Notes: a model not told the origin generated them from the letters alone. Shown: positions 8,266 to 18,100, counted from the stretch's first letter. The stretch: DNA of 29,786 bases from Desulfobacteraceae bacterium (GCA_022837185.1 JALHJD010000002.1:1-29786), one strand, 5' to 3'. Numbers and translations: made by a program.

Positions 8266-9591
8266 ATGCCCGACATGACCTATCAGGAAGCCTGGTCATT
8301 CCTTGACCGGCTGCAGTTCTTCAAGATAAAGCTGGGCCTGGAATCCATGAACCTGCTGCTGGAATCGCTCGGCAACCCGCAGCATCTTTTTCCCTGTCTG
8401 CACATCGGCGGCACCAACGGCAAGGGATCGGCGGCCGCGACCCTGCTCGCCGTGCTGGGTGCGGCGGGCTACCGGGTAGGCCTGTACACTTCGCCGCACC
8501 TCTCCTCGGTTCGCGAACGCTTCCGCATCGGTGACGCCTACATTCCTGAAGACGACTTTGCCGGCGCGGCGGCCAGAATCGTTGCCATCCTGGGCGGCCG
8601 CCGGATAACCTATTTTGAATTCGCCACCGCCCTGGCCATGCTCTGGTTCGCCGACCGGGAGGTTGACCTGGCCATTCTCGAGGTCGGGCTGGGCGGCCGC
8701 CTGGATGCCACCAATGTCGTCACCCCCCTGGTCTCGGTGATAACCAATGTCAGCCTGGACCATGAGCAGTACCTCGGCACGTCGATCGAACAGATCGCCG
8801 CGGAAAAGGCCGGCATCATCAAACCTGGAGTCCCGGTCGTCACCGGGGTGACCGGGGAAGCCGCCCTGGCGGTCATAACAGAGGCGGCGGCCCGGAACAA
8901 CAGCCCGCTCTATCTCTCGGGCCGCGATTTCTCCGGGACCGCGGAGCCTGGTCCCGGCAATCGATGGACTTACCATGGGCTTGCAGGGGACGGCCGCCCA
9001 GGCCCGGTACGCCGAACCGGTCTGCCCCTGAAAATCAAGGGAGAACACCAGATCGGCAACGCCGCCCTCGCCCTGGCCGCCCTGGAGGTGATTGACAGGC
9101 GGTTTCCCGTCCAGGAAGCGCATATCCGCCTGGGCCTCGACAATGTTCGGTGGCCGGGACGCCTCGAGGAATTTCGAATCGCCGGGGAAAAGCCCGTCCG
9201 CATCCTGCTTGACGGCGCCCACAACCCGGACGGGGCCCGAACCCTGAGAAAGGCGCTGCAGAATGATTTCCGCTATGACCGGCTGATACTGATCTTTGGG
9301 GCAATGGCCGACAAGGATATCACCGGCACCCTGCTCGAGGTCGCTCCCCTGGCCCAAACCATCATCTTCACCCGTGCAGAGGCCGAGCGCTCCGCCCTGC
9401 CAAAAAACATGGTCCCGCTGCTGCCCGAACATTTACGGCGATCTGCGTTCTGCGCCCCTGACGTGGCCGTCGCCATTGACCTGGCCGTGGACCGGTGCGG
9501 TCCGGAGGACCTGATCTGCATCGCCGGTTCCCTCTACCTGGTAGGCCGGGCCCGGCAGCTGCTGCGCGGGGAAGTGGTGGACGGATCATGA
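8266..9591 (+). CDS. folC: folylpolyglutamate / dihydrofolate synthase FolC
   Basis: A 441-residue Mur-ligase-fold enzyme that adds glutamate to dihydropteroate and/or extends the polyglutamate tail of folates, using ATP. The P-loop [15 protein letters not shown] lies at residues 46-60, followed by [15 protein letters not shown], the omega-loop/Mg-binding region with [24 protein letters not shown] and [15 protein letters not shown], and the C-terminal domain entry [13 protein letters not shown]. Length is typical. It lies 6 bp after the helicase gene and overlaps the HNH gene by 4 bp (ATGA), so the three genes are co-transcribed. A second ATG three codons in (8275) is an equally possible start. 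Confidence 0.95.
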   Translation: MPDMTYQEAWSFLDRLQFFKIKLGLESMNLLLESLGNPQHLFPCLHIGGTNGKGSAAATLLAVLGAAGYRVGLYTSPHLSSVRERFRIGDAYIPEDDFAGAAARIVAILGGRRITYFEFATALAMLWFADREVDLAILEVGLGGRLDATNVVTPLVSVITNVSLDHEQYLGTSIEQIAAEKAGIIKPGVPVVTGVTGEAALAVITEAAARNNSPLYLSGRDFSGTAEPGPGNRWTYHGLAGDGRPGPVRRTGLPLKIKGEHQIGNAALALAALEVIDRRFPVQEAHIRLGLDNVRWPGRLEEFRIAGEKPVRILLDGAHNPDGARTLRKALQNDFRYDRLILIFGAMADKDITGTLLEVAPLAQTIIFTRAEAERSALPKNMVPLLPEHLRRSAFCAPDVAVAIDLAVDRCGPEDLICIAGSLYLVGRARQLLRGEVVDGS

Positions 9592-9899
9592 CCAGGGACT
9601 ATTTCAACCTGGACGGGACCGACGAGGCCCGGATCAGAAAAGAGCGGGCCAAGGCGCGGGAGTTGCGGAAGACCCGCTGGTGGCAGCAGAAAACAGCCTC
9701 CGGGAAATGCTACTACTGCGGCCGGGAGGTCGGGTACGCCCACCTGACCATGGATCATGTGATTCCCCTTTCCCGGGGAGGCGCATCCACCAGGGACAAT
9801 CTGGTCCCCTGCTGCAAGGAGTGCAACACCAGGAAAAAACGGTCCCTGACCATCGAGTGGGAGGAGTACCTTGCGTCCCTGGACGGCAGGCAGGAATGA
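9588..9899 (+). CDS. HNH endonuclease domain protein
   Basis: A 103-residue protein with a complete HNH nuclease fold: a zinc-binding CYYC (C41, C44), the catalytic [10 protein letters not shown] (D56, H57), an Asn in TRDNLVPCC (N71), the second zinc pair around C76 and C79, then CNTRKK. The N-terminal 35 residues are highly charged and may bind DNA. It is translationally coupled to folC through an ATGA overlap, an arrangement that argues for a housekeeping-type or repair role rather than a mobile-element nuclease, though that is inference. Nothing in the sequence gives the substrate. Confidence 0.88.
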   Translation: MTRDYFNLDGTDEARIRKERAKARELRKTRWWQQKTASGKCYYCGREVGYAHLTMDHVIPLSRGGASTRDNLVPCCKECNTRKKRSLTIEWEEYLASLDGRQE

Positions 9900-9940
9900 C
9901 ATTGCAGGGAGTCGGCGGGGCAGCCCGGCTGACGCCGGGA

Positions 9941-9989
9941 GTCGGCAGTTGGCAGTCGGCAGTCGGCAGTTGGCAGTCTGGAGTTTGAA
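9941..9989 (+). repeat. degenerate heptamer tandem repeat
   Basis: Seven consecutive 7-bp units, five of them GTCGGCA or GTTGGCA (9941-9975), followed by two decayed units (GTCTGGA, GTTTGAA). It lies just beyond the HNH gene. Short heptamer arrays of this type occur in intergenic DNA of many bacteria; no function is evident. Confidence 0.8.
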
Positions 9990-10037
9990 GCCTGTCGGCT
10001 TGCCGGTTTGCAAAACCCCTCACCCGGCCTCCGGCCA

Positions 10038-10061
10038 CCCTCTCCCCGAGGAGAGGGTTTT
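10038..10061 (+). terminator. rho-independent terminator after the pcrA-folC-HNH operon
   Basis: CCCTCTCC-CCGA-GGAGAGGG forms a perfect 8-bp stem with a 4-nt loop, followed by TTTTCT. It is on the correct side and strand to end the plus-strand operon that stops at 9899. Confidence 0.6.
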
Positions 10062-10064
10062 CTA

Positions 10065-10090
10065 TCTGCCCTTCTCCCCGAGAGGGCAGA
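10065..10090. repeat. second hairpin, TCTGCCCT/AGGGCAGA
   Basis: An 8-bp perfect inverted repeat with a 10-nt loop containing TCTCCCCGAG, directly after the terminator. The two hairpins share the core CTCCCCGAG and together look like a copy of a dispersed intergenic repeat of the CCCTCTCCCC/GGGGAGAGGG kind. No T-run follows, so it is not called a terminator. Confidence 0.5.
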
Positions 10091-10210
10091 GGACGGAGTG
10101 AGCCTGAGAACCCCTACAATTACAATGGGTTGCGTGGTCTTCGCGGAGCTCGGCCCAACTGCGGACCTTGTTGCACCTTGGCGTGATTCCGGCCGATACG
10201 GAGAGGCGGT

Positions 10211-11590
10211 TCAGCGGAGAAACGGACCGAGGGAGTCCATGATGTTTTCCGGGTCGATGAACGGTTCGTGCAGATGGAGGGCCTCGACCTGCAGGATCGG
10301 ATCGGGATAGAGGCAGGAGTCGGGATCCTGCAGAAAAATCCTGCCGCCGGCGGCCGATACCTCCATCAACCCCTTTGACAACTGCAGACTGGTGCCGCTG
10401 AGAAGGAGGACGGCCAGGTCCTGGCCGAACCGGCGGGCCGCGGAAATGAGCAGTTCGTCGGCGTCGAGCAGGCCGTTTTCATTTTTCATGACGGCCGCGG
10501 CCCCCCCGTTTTCATCGGCGGCGATCTCCCATGATCCATGCCAGCAGGTAAAACCCCACTGGGACGTGAGCAGGGGCGCCCCGGACTGCAGGGGGACCGG
10601 ATTGATAATCGTCATTTTATCGTAATAAGCTGCCAGATGGTTGAGCACCCCGGGGTACAGGTCAAGGAAAGCCAGACCGGCCGTCTCCCGCAAGTCTTCG
10701 AGTGAGGCCAGGACTTTCTGGAGCTCCAGCAGGCTGCCCACTCCGCCGAGGATCAGAACGAGTTTTCGCGCCGGCCCCCCGACGGGCAGCTTGAAGTCGG
10801 CCACTCCGTGTCCTCTGGCGCGCCGGATGTTCTGGATGCGGAACTCCTTGATGTTCCGGATCAGCCGCTTGAAGCGCCTGCCGACGAGATTCCAGGTTTC
10901 CTCGTCCTTGGGCTTCTCGACCAGGTCAACGGCGCCCAGGCAGAGATATTCCATCATCGTCGCGAAATTGTTGCCGCTGAAATCGCTCATCAGCACCACC
11001 GGCACGGGAGTGCGGATCATGATGTGCTTGAGAGGCATGTACCTGCTGTTGATGGACATATTGACATCCAGGGTCACCATGTCGGGTTTTTCCAGTTCGA
11101 GGATCTTCAGCGCTTCCTCAACGTTCGAGGCCTTGCCGGCGATCCTCGCTCCCAGTTCCTCGTCAAACAGGCGGACCAGGGCCTTGGTGAACATGCGGGA
11201 ATCATCGACCACCAGCACATTGAGCGAGGAAAACTCGGCCGCCAGGGAAATGGTGTCGTTCCGTTCGTCAATGTAGCGCATCGCCTCCATGAGCAGGAAA
11301 TTCCATGACTCGCGGATGGTCCGGCTCTCCGTTTTGCCCGAGCCGAGGGTAAAAGTCCCTCCCGGGACGCACATGATTTCGTTGAAGGCCTGCTGGCCGC
11401 GCAGGGCGCCTGCTTCGGCATGGACGATTTCCCCTCCGGCAAAATAGACACAACCCCGGAAGCCGTCGCTCCGGACCTCCAGACGGCGGTCATACCGTTC
11501 AAGACAGGCCAGTTGGACGATGTCCGCCAGGGTTATCCCTTCCAGGTACCCGTTAAAGAGATGTGAGGAGGTCGGGGTCATCGGCGGCAC
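10211..11590 (-). CDS. PATAN-REC-CheB-like fusion with a degenerate methylesterase domain
   Basis: A 459-residue cytoplasmic protein. Residues ~10-82 are a PATAN/DUF4388 domain (YLEGITLADIVQLACLERYD, GCVYFAGGEIVHAEAG). Residues ~122-235 are a receiver domain like that of CheB, with acidic pair D129/D130, phosphoacceptor D175 in VTLDVNM, S202 in VLMSDF and K227 in EKPKD. Residues ~275-459 follow the CheB methylesterase fold, but the catalytic residues appear lost: the Ser position is V284 (LGGVGSLLE), the His position is L or Y (DLYPGVL, 310-316) and the Asp position is Q403 (SGTSLQLSKGL). It should therefore bind rather than hydrolyse, if this alignment by eye is right. Start is GTG 11590; ATG 11581 is possible. 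The gene is divergent from the chemosensory operon starting at 12131. Confidence 0.85.
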   Translation of the reverse strand: MPPMTPTSSHLFNGYLEGITLADIVQLACLERYDRRLEVRSDGFRGCVYFAGGEIVHAEAGALRGQQAFNEIMCVPGGTFTLGSGKTESRTIRESWNFLLMEAMRYIDERNDTISLAAEFSSLNVLVVDDSRMFTKALVRLFDEELGARIAGKASNVEEALKILELEKPDMVTLDVNMSINSRYMPLKHIMIRTPVPVVLMSDFSGNNFATMMEYLCLGAVDLVEKPKDEETWNLVGRRFKRLIRNIKEFRIQNIRRARGHGVADFKLPVGGPARKLVLILGGVGSLLELQKVLASLEDLRETAGLAFLDLYPGVLNHLAAYYDKMTIINPVPLQSGAPLLTSQWGFTCWHGSWEIAADENGGAAAVMKNENGLLDADELLISAARRFGQDLAVLLLSGTSLQLSKGLMEVSAAGGRIFLQDPDSCLYPDPILQVEALHLHEPFIDPENIMDSLGPFLR

Positions 11591-11716
11591 AAATTCCCGG
11601 TCAGGCCAAAAGGCGGGTTCCGGGGACGGACCCCGGCGTCATCCCTGGATATCCGGTTTTCACGGGACCCGGGATAAAGCCGGCAGCGGGAAAAAAGGGA
11701 AAAACACTTTCCATGA

Positions 11717-11881
11717 TTGAAAAAGACATTTTGTACGAGTATTAAAAAACGAGACGGATTTCCGCTCAATGTGCAACTGAAAAAAAATGTAATGAAATTT
11801 CATTGAATTATCAACGAAAAGAATGATGCGGGCCCAAAAACATCCGCCGGCAAATCCCCAAAGCCAAGCCGGCGGCGGTTT
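11717..11881 (+). ncRNA. candidate small RNA or attenuated leader (promoter plus terminator unit)
   Basis: A sigma70-like promoter (TTGAAA 11717-11722, 17 bp, TATTAA 11740-11745) is followed ~100 bp later by a terminator-like hairpin: CCGCCGGC 11844-11851, GCCGGCGG 11868-11875, then CGGTTTTTT. Between them lies the perfect palindrome AATGAAATTTCATT (11791-11804). The predicted transcript is about 130 nt. No open frame of note lies in it. It matches no RNA family I recognise. Confidence 0.3.
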
Positions 11882-11919
11882 TTTCCCGCCCATGGAAGAT
11901 TCGGGAGTGATAAGCCGTC

Positions 11920-11949
11920 TTGACTAATTTTCCATATTCTTCATATAAT
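11920..11949 (+). promoter_or_regulatory. strong sigma70-type promoter for the chemosensory operon
   Basis: TTGACT (11920-11925, 5/6 match), an 18-bp spacer and a consensus TATAAT (11944-11949). Transcription would start near 11956, giving a leader of about 175 nt before the ATG at 12131. Confidence 0.6.
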
Positions 11950-12130
11950 TTTCCGCAACATGACCAATGATTCCCTCCGGAGACTGTTGCGAAAAAATCA
12001 AACGCGGCCCCCGATGCGGGTCCGGTTTCCTTGAACCAGGGCGGGCCCCGGCGCCCATGTCCATTGTCGTGACGGGATTCTCCAAGGGGCCGGGGAAAAT
12101 TCCGCTGGCGGAAAGAGCAGGATATGTACT

Positions 12131-12814
12131 ATGGCAAAAGACAAAATTCTTATCGTGGACGATGATGTCAGACTGTTGACCCGCCTGAAAAACGGGCTGA
12201 TGAAATTCGGCCAGTTCGACATCCTGACCGCCATGCACGGCATGCAGGCCCTGGCGATCCTGAAATCAACAAGGGCGGCAATAATGGTGACCGACCTCGA
12301 AATGCCCAAAATGGACGGGGTGGAACTCCTCGCCGCGGTTACCAGAGAATACCCGAACATTCTCTGCATCGTCACCACCTCCCTCAGGAACCATTCCCTG
12401 AGAAAAAAATTTAAGGGGGACAGCCTGTTCAGCTATATCAACAAACCTTTTGACCACATCAGGCTGCACGGCGAAATCATTACAATGCTCGACTGCCGGG
12501 ATGAGATCAACTTCCGCCCGGGTATTTTTATAACCGCGATGCTGCCGCTCATCAACCTGATGCAGAAGTCCTGCCTGATCGAAGCAACCGCGGGCGCCAA
12601 CAAGAGGGCGATTTTTTATTTCGAAAACGGCGTGATCAGCGGCGTCCGCATCACCAACGATACGAACGGCAGCAGCGCCATGGAGGAAATTCTCAACTGG
12701 GGGCCGGCCCAATACCGCATCAAGCCGTTGCCCGAGTCCTACCCGTCCGGAACGAACACCGCCCTGACGAAAATGATGATGCAGGGAGCGGAGATCATCC
12801 CCAAGGGGCAATGA
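12131..12814 (+). CDS. REC-PATAN response regulator
   Basis: A 227-residue cytoplasmic regulator. The receiver domain (residues 1-~115) has the acidic cluster D10-D12 in LIVDDDV, phosphoacceptor D55 in VTDLEMPKMDG, the Thr pair at 82-83 and K105 in INKPF, so it should be phosphorylatable. Residues ~120-215 form a PATAN/DUF4388 domain (FRPGIFITAMLPLINLMQ, AIFYFENGVISGVRI, SAMEEILNWGPAQYRI). REC-PATAN proteins in cyanobacteria act as chemotaxis outputs on type IV pili; that this one does the same is inference. It is the first gene of the plus-strand set; 188 bp separate it from the receptor gene. A weak AGGA precedes the ATG. Confidence 0.9.
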   Translation: MAKDKILIVDDDVRLLTRLKNGLMKFGQFDILTAMHGMQALAILKSTRAAIMVTDLEMPKMDGVELLAAVTREYPNILCIVTTSLRNHSLRKKFKGDSLFSYINKPFDHIRLHGEIITMLDCRDEINFRPGIFITAMLPLINLMQKSCLIEATAGANKRAIFYFENGVISGVRITNDTNGSSAMEEILNWGPAQYRIKPLPESYPSGTNTALTKMMMQGAEIIPKGQ

Positions 12815-13002
12815 ACGGGAATATTTGTCAACCCGAGATCCCGCTTCCGCAGGCCGCGACGGGATCGCCTGACCGGTTCGACGGGTACGGGGGCAGCGGC
12901 CGGAAAAAGATTACCGCATGACCATCTTGCCGGCATCGTCGGTTTCCTGCTGTTTCCGCACTGAAAACGGAGACGGCGGCCATGCGTAAAAGGGGGAAAT
13001 AC

Positions 13003-15141
13003 ATGCGCCACGGATCGTCCGGCTCAAAATTTGCCGGTCAGTCAATCAAGACCCGAATTCTGCTGCTCGTCGGCGGCACCCTGCTGCTTTTTTCACTGAT
13101 TACCGGATACAGCATCTACAGCCTGTCTGCCCTCGGCCAAACCGGCGTTGACAGCGGAGGCCGGGGCATTGCGGCCGCCCCGGCCTTAAAAAACCTGGAG
13201 GAATTGCTGGGAGAGGCCGGCCGCAATGCGGAGCAGTTCCTGCAGCAGCAAAATGTTGAGAGTGTTTTGCATTTCAGGTCGGCCATGGAGCGGCTCACGG
13301 AGCTTGCCCGGCAATTGGAGGAAACCGCCGCCGCCGGCAACGATGATGCCGGAGTCCGGGAAGCACGCCGGACCGGCAGCCTGATCGGGCAATACGGCGC
13401 CGGCTTTGATGAACTGGCCGCCAGCCTGGAGGCCAGGGGCCTGAACAGGGATGAAGGGTTGCTGGGCGATCTCAAATCGGCGGCAGAAAGACTGGAAAGC
13501 GCGTTGTCCGCCCGGGAGCCGCACAAACCGCGGGAAGCCATGGAACAGATCCTTGCCGCCCAGGGCCGATACTTGAACAGCCCCACCCCCGGCGCCCGTC
13601 AATCCCTGGAGACCGCCGTGCGGGCCCTGGACCCGGTCATCGGGGAAACCCCCGTTCCCGAGGAGCAGAAGGAAGCCCTGCAAAAGCGGCTCAATACCTA
13701 TGCCAGGGTTCTGGAGCGGCACTATGCGGTCAGTCTGCCCTCCGGAGACAACTCGCTGGCTCCCGTCCTCGCCAATGAACAGCAACGGCTGGCCGTGCTG
13801 CTGGGCAAGGCCTCGGGCCTTCTGGAAAAGGCACTCAACGAACTGTCCTTGCCGCAAAGCCCTGCATCACACCTTGAAACCCTCCGCCGTCACGAGGAAG
13901 CATACCTGAGCCGGGGGGAAAAGGACGATGCCGATCATGTCCTCGCCGCCCTGGACCGGCTTGCCCGGGACATTGACAACCCATCGGCTGCCGGGGAGGA
14001 CAACCCGGCGATGCGCGAGGCGGTCCCGCAGTACCGGGAAGCCTTCACTGCCGTTGTCAGGGCGGACGAGGAAATCAGTGACCGCGCAGAAGGGGTTGCC
14101 CTTGCCTTTGCCGAGCTCAAACAACACCTCGGCCAGGCGGGGAGCAAAGGAGCTGCCGAGGCTGCAGGCCTCTTCCGCCTCCCCGTCCTGCCTCTCCGGC
14201 ACACAGTCGCCGTTGTCGCCGCGGCCATGGTCGCGGCCGGCCTCATCTGCCTGCTGGCCGCCTCGCGGCTGGCCGACTCGATCATCTCGCCGATTCTCCG
14301 CTTGCGCGACAGCGTGCGCCGCATCCACGAGGAAGACGAACTGCCCGACGCCCTTGCGGTCGCCGGCAAAGGTGAGCTGGACCTGCTTGCCCGGGAAATC
14401 CGCACTCTGGCGCAGACCAGAACAGCTCCCGGCCCGCGGCCGGAAGAAGCCGGCAAAGAGGCATCAGGGCCGCACCAGGAAACAGGGAACGAGGAGGATG
14501 TCCTCCAGGCAGATGTCGGCCAGCCCCCTGTTCCGGAGCGGATCAGCGCCGCCGCAGGCCGGTTGGACAGCCTGTGCGCCGTGTCCGCCCGGGACATCCG
14601 GGACCTCATCGACCGTTCGGCCGCGCTTGGCCGCTCCCTCAAGGCAGCAACTGATACCGCTGCGGACAGCGAAGGCCCCGACACCACAACAGCACCGTTC
14701 ACCGAACGGATAAACGACATTATCCGTCTCACCGCCGACCTGGCCGAGGAAACCCGCATCCTTGCCCTCAACGCCGCCATCAAGGCCGAACACGCCGGCA
14801 CCTGCGGCAGTGAATTCACCATGGTCGTCGAAGAGCTTGACAAGCAGGCGAAACGGGCGAAGCAGGCAGCCGGGGAAATATCTTCCTCCCTCCATGGACT
14901 TGCGCAACTGCATGAAGCAGAGGGCGGGCCCTGGAAAAATTACCGTTCCGCCTCCCAAAGCATTGCCGGTGAAATCGACCATATGACAGCGGCGCTGCAG
15001 GAGGTGGAGACGAAGATCCGAACAATAACCGGTCAGGTGGAGGCGCTTCGCGAGGAACCCGACGATCCCGCCCGCACATCCGCAATGAGCGATATCAGCG
15101 GGGGCGAAGATGAACGGCAGGCGAACGGAACCCGAGTATGA
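13003..15141 (+). CDS. methyl-accepting-protein-like receptor with a short, divergent signalling domain
   Basis: A ~712-residue membrane receptor. TM1 (ILLLVGGTLLLFSLITGYSIYSL) is followed by ~360 mostly helical periplasmic residues, TM2 (VAVVAAAMVAAGLICLLAASRL), a HAMP domain (PILRLRDSVRRIHEEDELPD, GELDLLAREIRTLAQ), an acidic Pro-rich linker and a shortened signalling hairpin. The tip is recognisable, DLAEETRILALNAAIKAEHA then EFTMVVEELDKQAKRAKQAA, but departs from the usual LLALNAAIEAARAGE..RGFAVVA. The flanking helices are too short to hold the usual methylation bundles, and no C-terminal NWETF-like tether is present. I start at 13003, 7 nt after AGGGGG; ATG 12982 is an in-frame alternative. 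The periplasmic region could be a helical bimodular-type sensor (inference). Confidence 0.85.
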   Translation: MRHGSSGSKFAGQSIKTRILLLVGGTLLLFSLITGYSIYSLSALGQTGVDSGGRGIAAAPALKNLEELLGEAGRNAEQFLQQQNVESVLHFRSAMERLTELARQLEETAAAGNDDAGVREARRTGSLIGQYGAGFDELAASLEARGLNRDEGLLGDLKSAAERLESALSAREPHKPREAMEQILAAQGRYLNSPTPGARQSLETAVRALDPVIGETPVPEEQKEALQKRLNTYARVLERHYAVSLPSGDNSLAPVLANEQQRLAVLLGKASGLLEKALNELSLPQSPASHLETLRRHEEAYLSRGEKDDADHVLAALDRLARDIDNPSAAGEDNPAMREAVPQYREAFTAVVRADEEISDRAEGVALAFAELKQHLGQAGSKGAAEAAGLFRLPVLPLRHTVAVVAAAMVAAGLICLLAASRLADSIISPILRLRDSVRRIHEEDELPDALAVAGKGELDLLAREIRTLAQTRTAPGPRPEEAGKEASGPHQETGNEEDVLQADVGQPPVPERISAAAGRLDSLCAVSARDIRDLIDRSAALGRSLKAATDTAADSEGPDTTTAPFTERINDIIRLTADLAEETRILALNAAIKAEHAGTCGSEFTMVVEELDKQAKRAKQAAGEISSSLHGLAQLHEAEGGPWKNYRSASQSIAGEIDHMTAALQEVETKIRTITGQVEALREEPDDPARTSAMSDISGGEDERQANGTRV

Positions 15142-15189
15142 TTTACCCCCGGCGGCGGTTGTGGTTGTCCCGTGACACAAAAGGACATT

Positions 15190-18100
15190 ATGATGGATGA
15201 AGCAGGGAAAATCGGAGAGTTCATTGAAAAAATGAACAAAAACCTTGAACTTATCAGGGTAAATCTCCGTAATCACGAAAAAGATTCGAAGGACAGAGAA
15301 TTTATCAACGATGTCTTCCGAACCATCCGCTCCATCAGAAACGATGCCCTGCACGCGGGCTTTGGCCGGGTTTCCGAACTTGCATTTCATCTGACCGGGC
15401 TGATCGACTCTGTCTGCCAGAAAAAAGCCGAACCGGATCAGCATGTCATTGATGTCATTGCTGCCACCGGGGATCGAATCGCCCGGCTTGTCGGGGAAAT
15501 TGAATCCAGCCGCCAGGAACGGGCCCCGGTAAAAGATCTCCTCGATCAGATCCGTGCGCTGGAGGAGCAAATCAACGAGGAAAAGGACGCCGGACCCGGT
15601 CAGCAGCCGGCCGCGGCAGGCATCGAACAATTACCGCCGGAAGAGAATGTCGACCTGTCCCTGCTCCCGCCTGAAATGAACCAGGACGAATATAATCGCG
15701 AAGTGGACCGGGAACTCTTCCAAATCTACCTGGATCAGACCCAGGAAAACCTCTCCCTGCTGCGCGCCCTGACCAACACCTACGCCAACGCTTCGAACAA
15801 GGGGGGCATCATCACCCTCTGTTCCGATCTTGTGAGCAAACTGCAATCATCGGCCAATTACATGGGGTATCAACGGCTGGCCGACTTTTATCTGCAATGG
15901 GTGGCGGAACTGGAAATGATGAGTGTCGAACTGGCCGTCGGCAGCCCGGTGTCGTTTGATTTCATGGACGGCAACATCAAGCGCATCGCCGCCCTCTTCC
16001 CGCAGGTCAAAGACGTCCCCGCCGACCCCGCCCACCTGGAAAAAGCAATGGCGGCGGCCAGGGAGGAGTCACGCACCGCGGAAAAGCTGGCCGGGGAAGA
16101 GGTCAGGGCGGACCGCGAGCAGAAAAACCTCGTCCCCTCCGTACAGGAGGAAAAGAATACTGCCGGAGAAAAAGCCCCTGAACAGCCAACACCACTGTCC
16201 GGCCCCGGACCGGGCGCAATGCGCGAAAAGGTGCCCGCATCCCCGGGGCAGAGCCGTATGGCCAAAAAGGGAGCCGTAAAAGCCGCCCCGATTGCCCTTG
16301 ACGCCTCCTTCCTGGAAGAGGAAAAGCGCAGAAATGAATTTGACGAGGAGCTGTTCCGGATCTTTGTCCAGCACCTGCACGAAAACCTTGCCCTGCTTCA
16401 GGCGTTGACCGACAGGTATCCGCAGACCCGCGACAAATCCAAGCTCATCAGCCACTGTGCGGAACTTGTCGGCAAGCTTCAGTATTCGGCCAACTACATG
16501 GGATACGAACCCCTGGCGGAATATTGCCTGCAATGGATCGCTGAACTGGAAATGGCCGATATTGATCTCTCCCTCGGCAACAGGATTTCCTTGGCGTTCA
16601 TGGAGCAGCGGATCAACGAAATCGCCGCCCTTTTTCCGCGGCGTGAAGAGGATGCCCTGGCAGAATCCGGGCTGTCAGCCGGCCAGTCCCGGACAACGGG
16701 ACCGGGACCTGCCGACGAGTTTGCCCCCCTTGATTTGGAGGGAACCGACTTTCCGTTTTCCATGAAAGGCCTCTTCAGCAGATTGGAGGAAGCCGAGAAC
16801 GAAGAGTTCCTGGACAATGAGGCCCTTGTCTCGGCCCTGACCAGCCGGGAACCGGATATCGGGCCCGACCCCCCCCCGGACATTGACGCCGGGGCCGTAC
16901 CGTCCCTGGCAGGGACGCCCTCCCTCGACGGATTTGCGAAGGAAAGGCGGGAAGATGACCATCCTGCTCCCGAGCCCGGGGATGAAGAGCAGGAAGAACC
17001 GGAGACGGGCGCTGATACCCCTTTTTCGAGCTTTGAGGGAGAGCAGGAACAAATCGGCCCCTTCCGTGCAGACCCTTCTCGCAGCGCCATGCTGCGCAAA
17101 CTCAGCGCCGCATTGAAATCGCTGGACGAGGAGCCCTTCCCCGGCGAACCGGAAAGTCCGGTGTTCGAAGAGAGAATCCCGGGCGATGAAATCGACGCCG
17201 GGCTGTATGAAAAGCTGCTGCAGGCCCTGCAATCCGGCCCTGACGATGAAGCGGCTGGGGGATCCGCCCCTGTTGTGGACCAGGTCATGGAAGAAATCCT
17301 GGCAGCCTCGGTTACGTATCCGGACCATGACGAACTGCCGCTCGGGCCGCAACCTCCTGGTGCTTTGACCGCCGACCGGAGGGAAGACGGCGCAGCAGAT
17401 GCACACGCCGCGGACACGAGCCGCAACCGGCTTGCCGAACTGCTTGCCGACCGCTCGGCCCTCGCCCGTCTCTACAAGGGAATCACCAGCTTTGACTTCG
17501 ATCCCCGGGAGACGGTTGGCGACGCCGGAAAGCTGAAATCGCTGAACGGTCTGCTCTCCCGTCTGGATGACAATGGCCTGTCCGAAGGCCGGGCGACAAG
17601 GGAAATCATCGCCGGCCTGTTGAAAATAAGGATGATGCCGGTCAGCCGTCTGTTCAACCTGTTCAGGGACTTTGTCGCCCGCCAGGCAGGGAAGAACGAG
17701 AAAAAGATCCGCCTGGATATCCAGGGACAGGAAACCGAGATCGATCAATCCCTACTCCGTGACCTGGAAAAATGCCTGATGCCCATTGTCGCCAACGCAG
17801 TGGCCCACGGCCTGGAAACCCCTGCCGAACGCCGCCTTGCGGGAAAGGACGAAACCGGCGCGCTGCGCCTTGCCGCCCATCAGGACCATCGACATCTTTT
17901 TATCGAAATCGGCGATGACGGCCGCGGCATCGATCCCGGCAAAGTCAAATCCGCCGCCCTGGCCGCCAATCTGTACAGCGGCGAGGAACTGTACAGAATG
18001 TCCGACCCCGAACTGGTCGACATAATCCTCGCTCCGGGCTTCCCCGCCTCAACCGGCGCAGACGCGCGGAACCATGGGGACGGAATGAACAGCGTCAAGG

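Larger units (their letters stand above)
9900..10210. other. non-coding interval between convergent operons
   Basis: This interval lies between the convergent HNH and CheB-like genes. It holds the heptamer array (9941-9989), the terminator (10038-10061) and the second hairpin (10065-10090). I see nothing coding or regulatory in the remaining ~120 bp (10091-10210). Confidence 0.6.
11591..12130. other. 540-bp divergent intergenic region of the chemosensory locus
   Basis: It separates the PATAN-REC-CheB-like gene from the REC-PATAN gene. It holds a GC-rich repeat-like stretch (11600-11690), an AT-rich segment (11700-11820) with the candidate promoter/terminator unit, and a strong promoter at 11920-11949. 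Within the leader of the 12131 gene, CGCAACA (11954-11960) pairs with TGTTGCG (11985-11991), and TTCCGC/GCGGAA (12100-12113) forms a small hairpin just upstream of the start. Confidence 0.6.
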
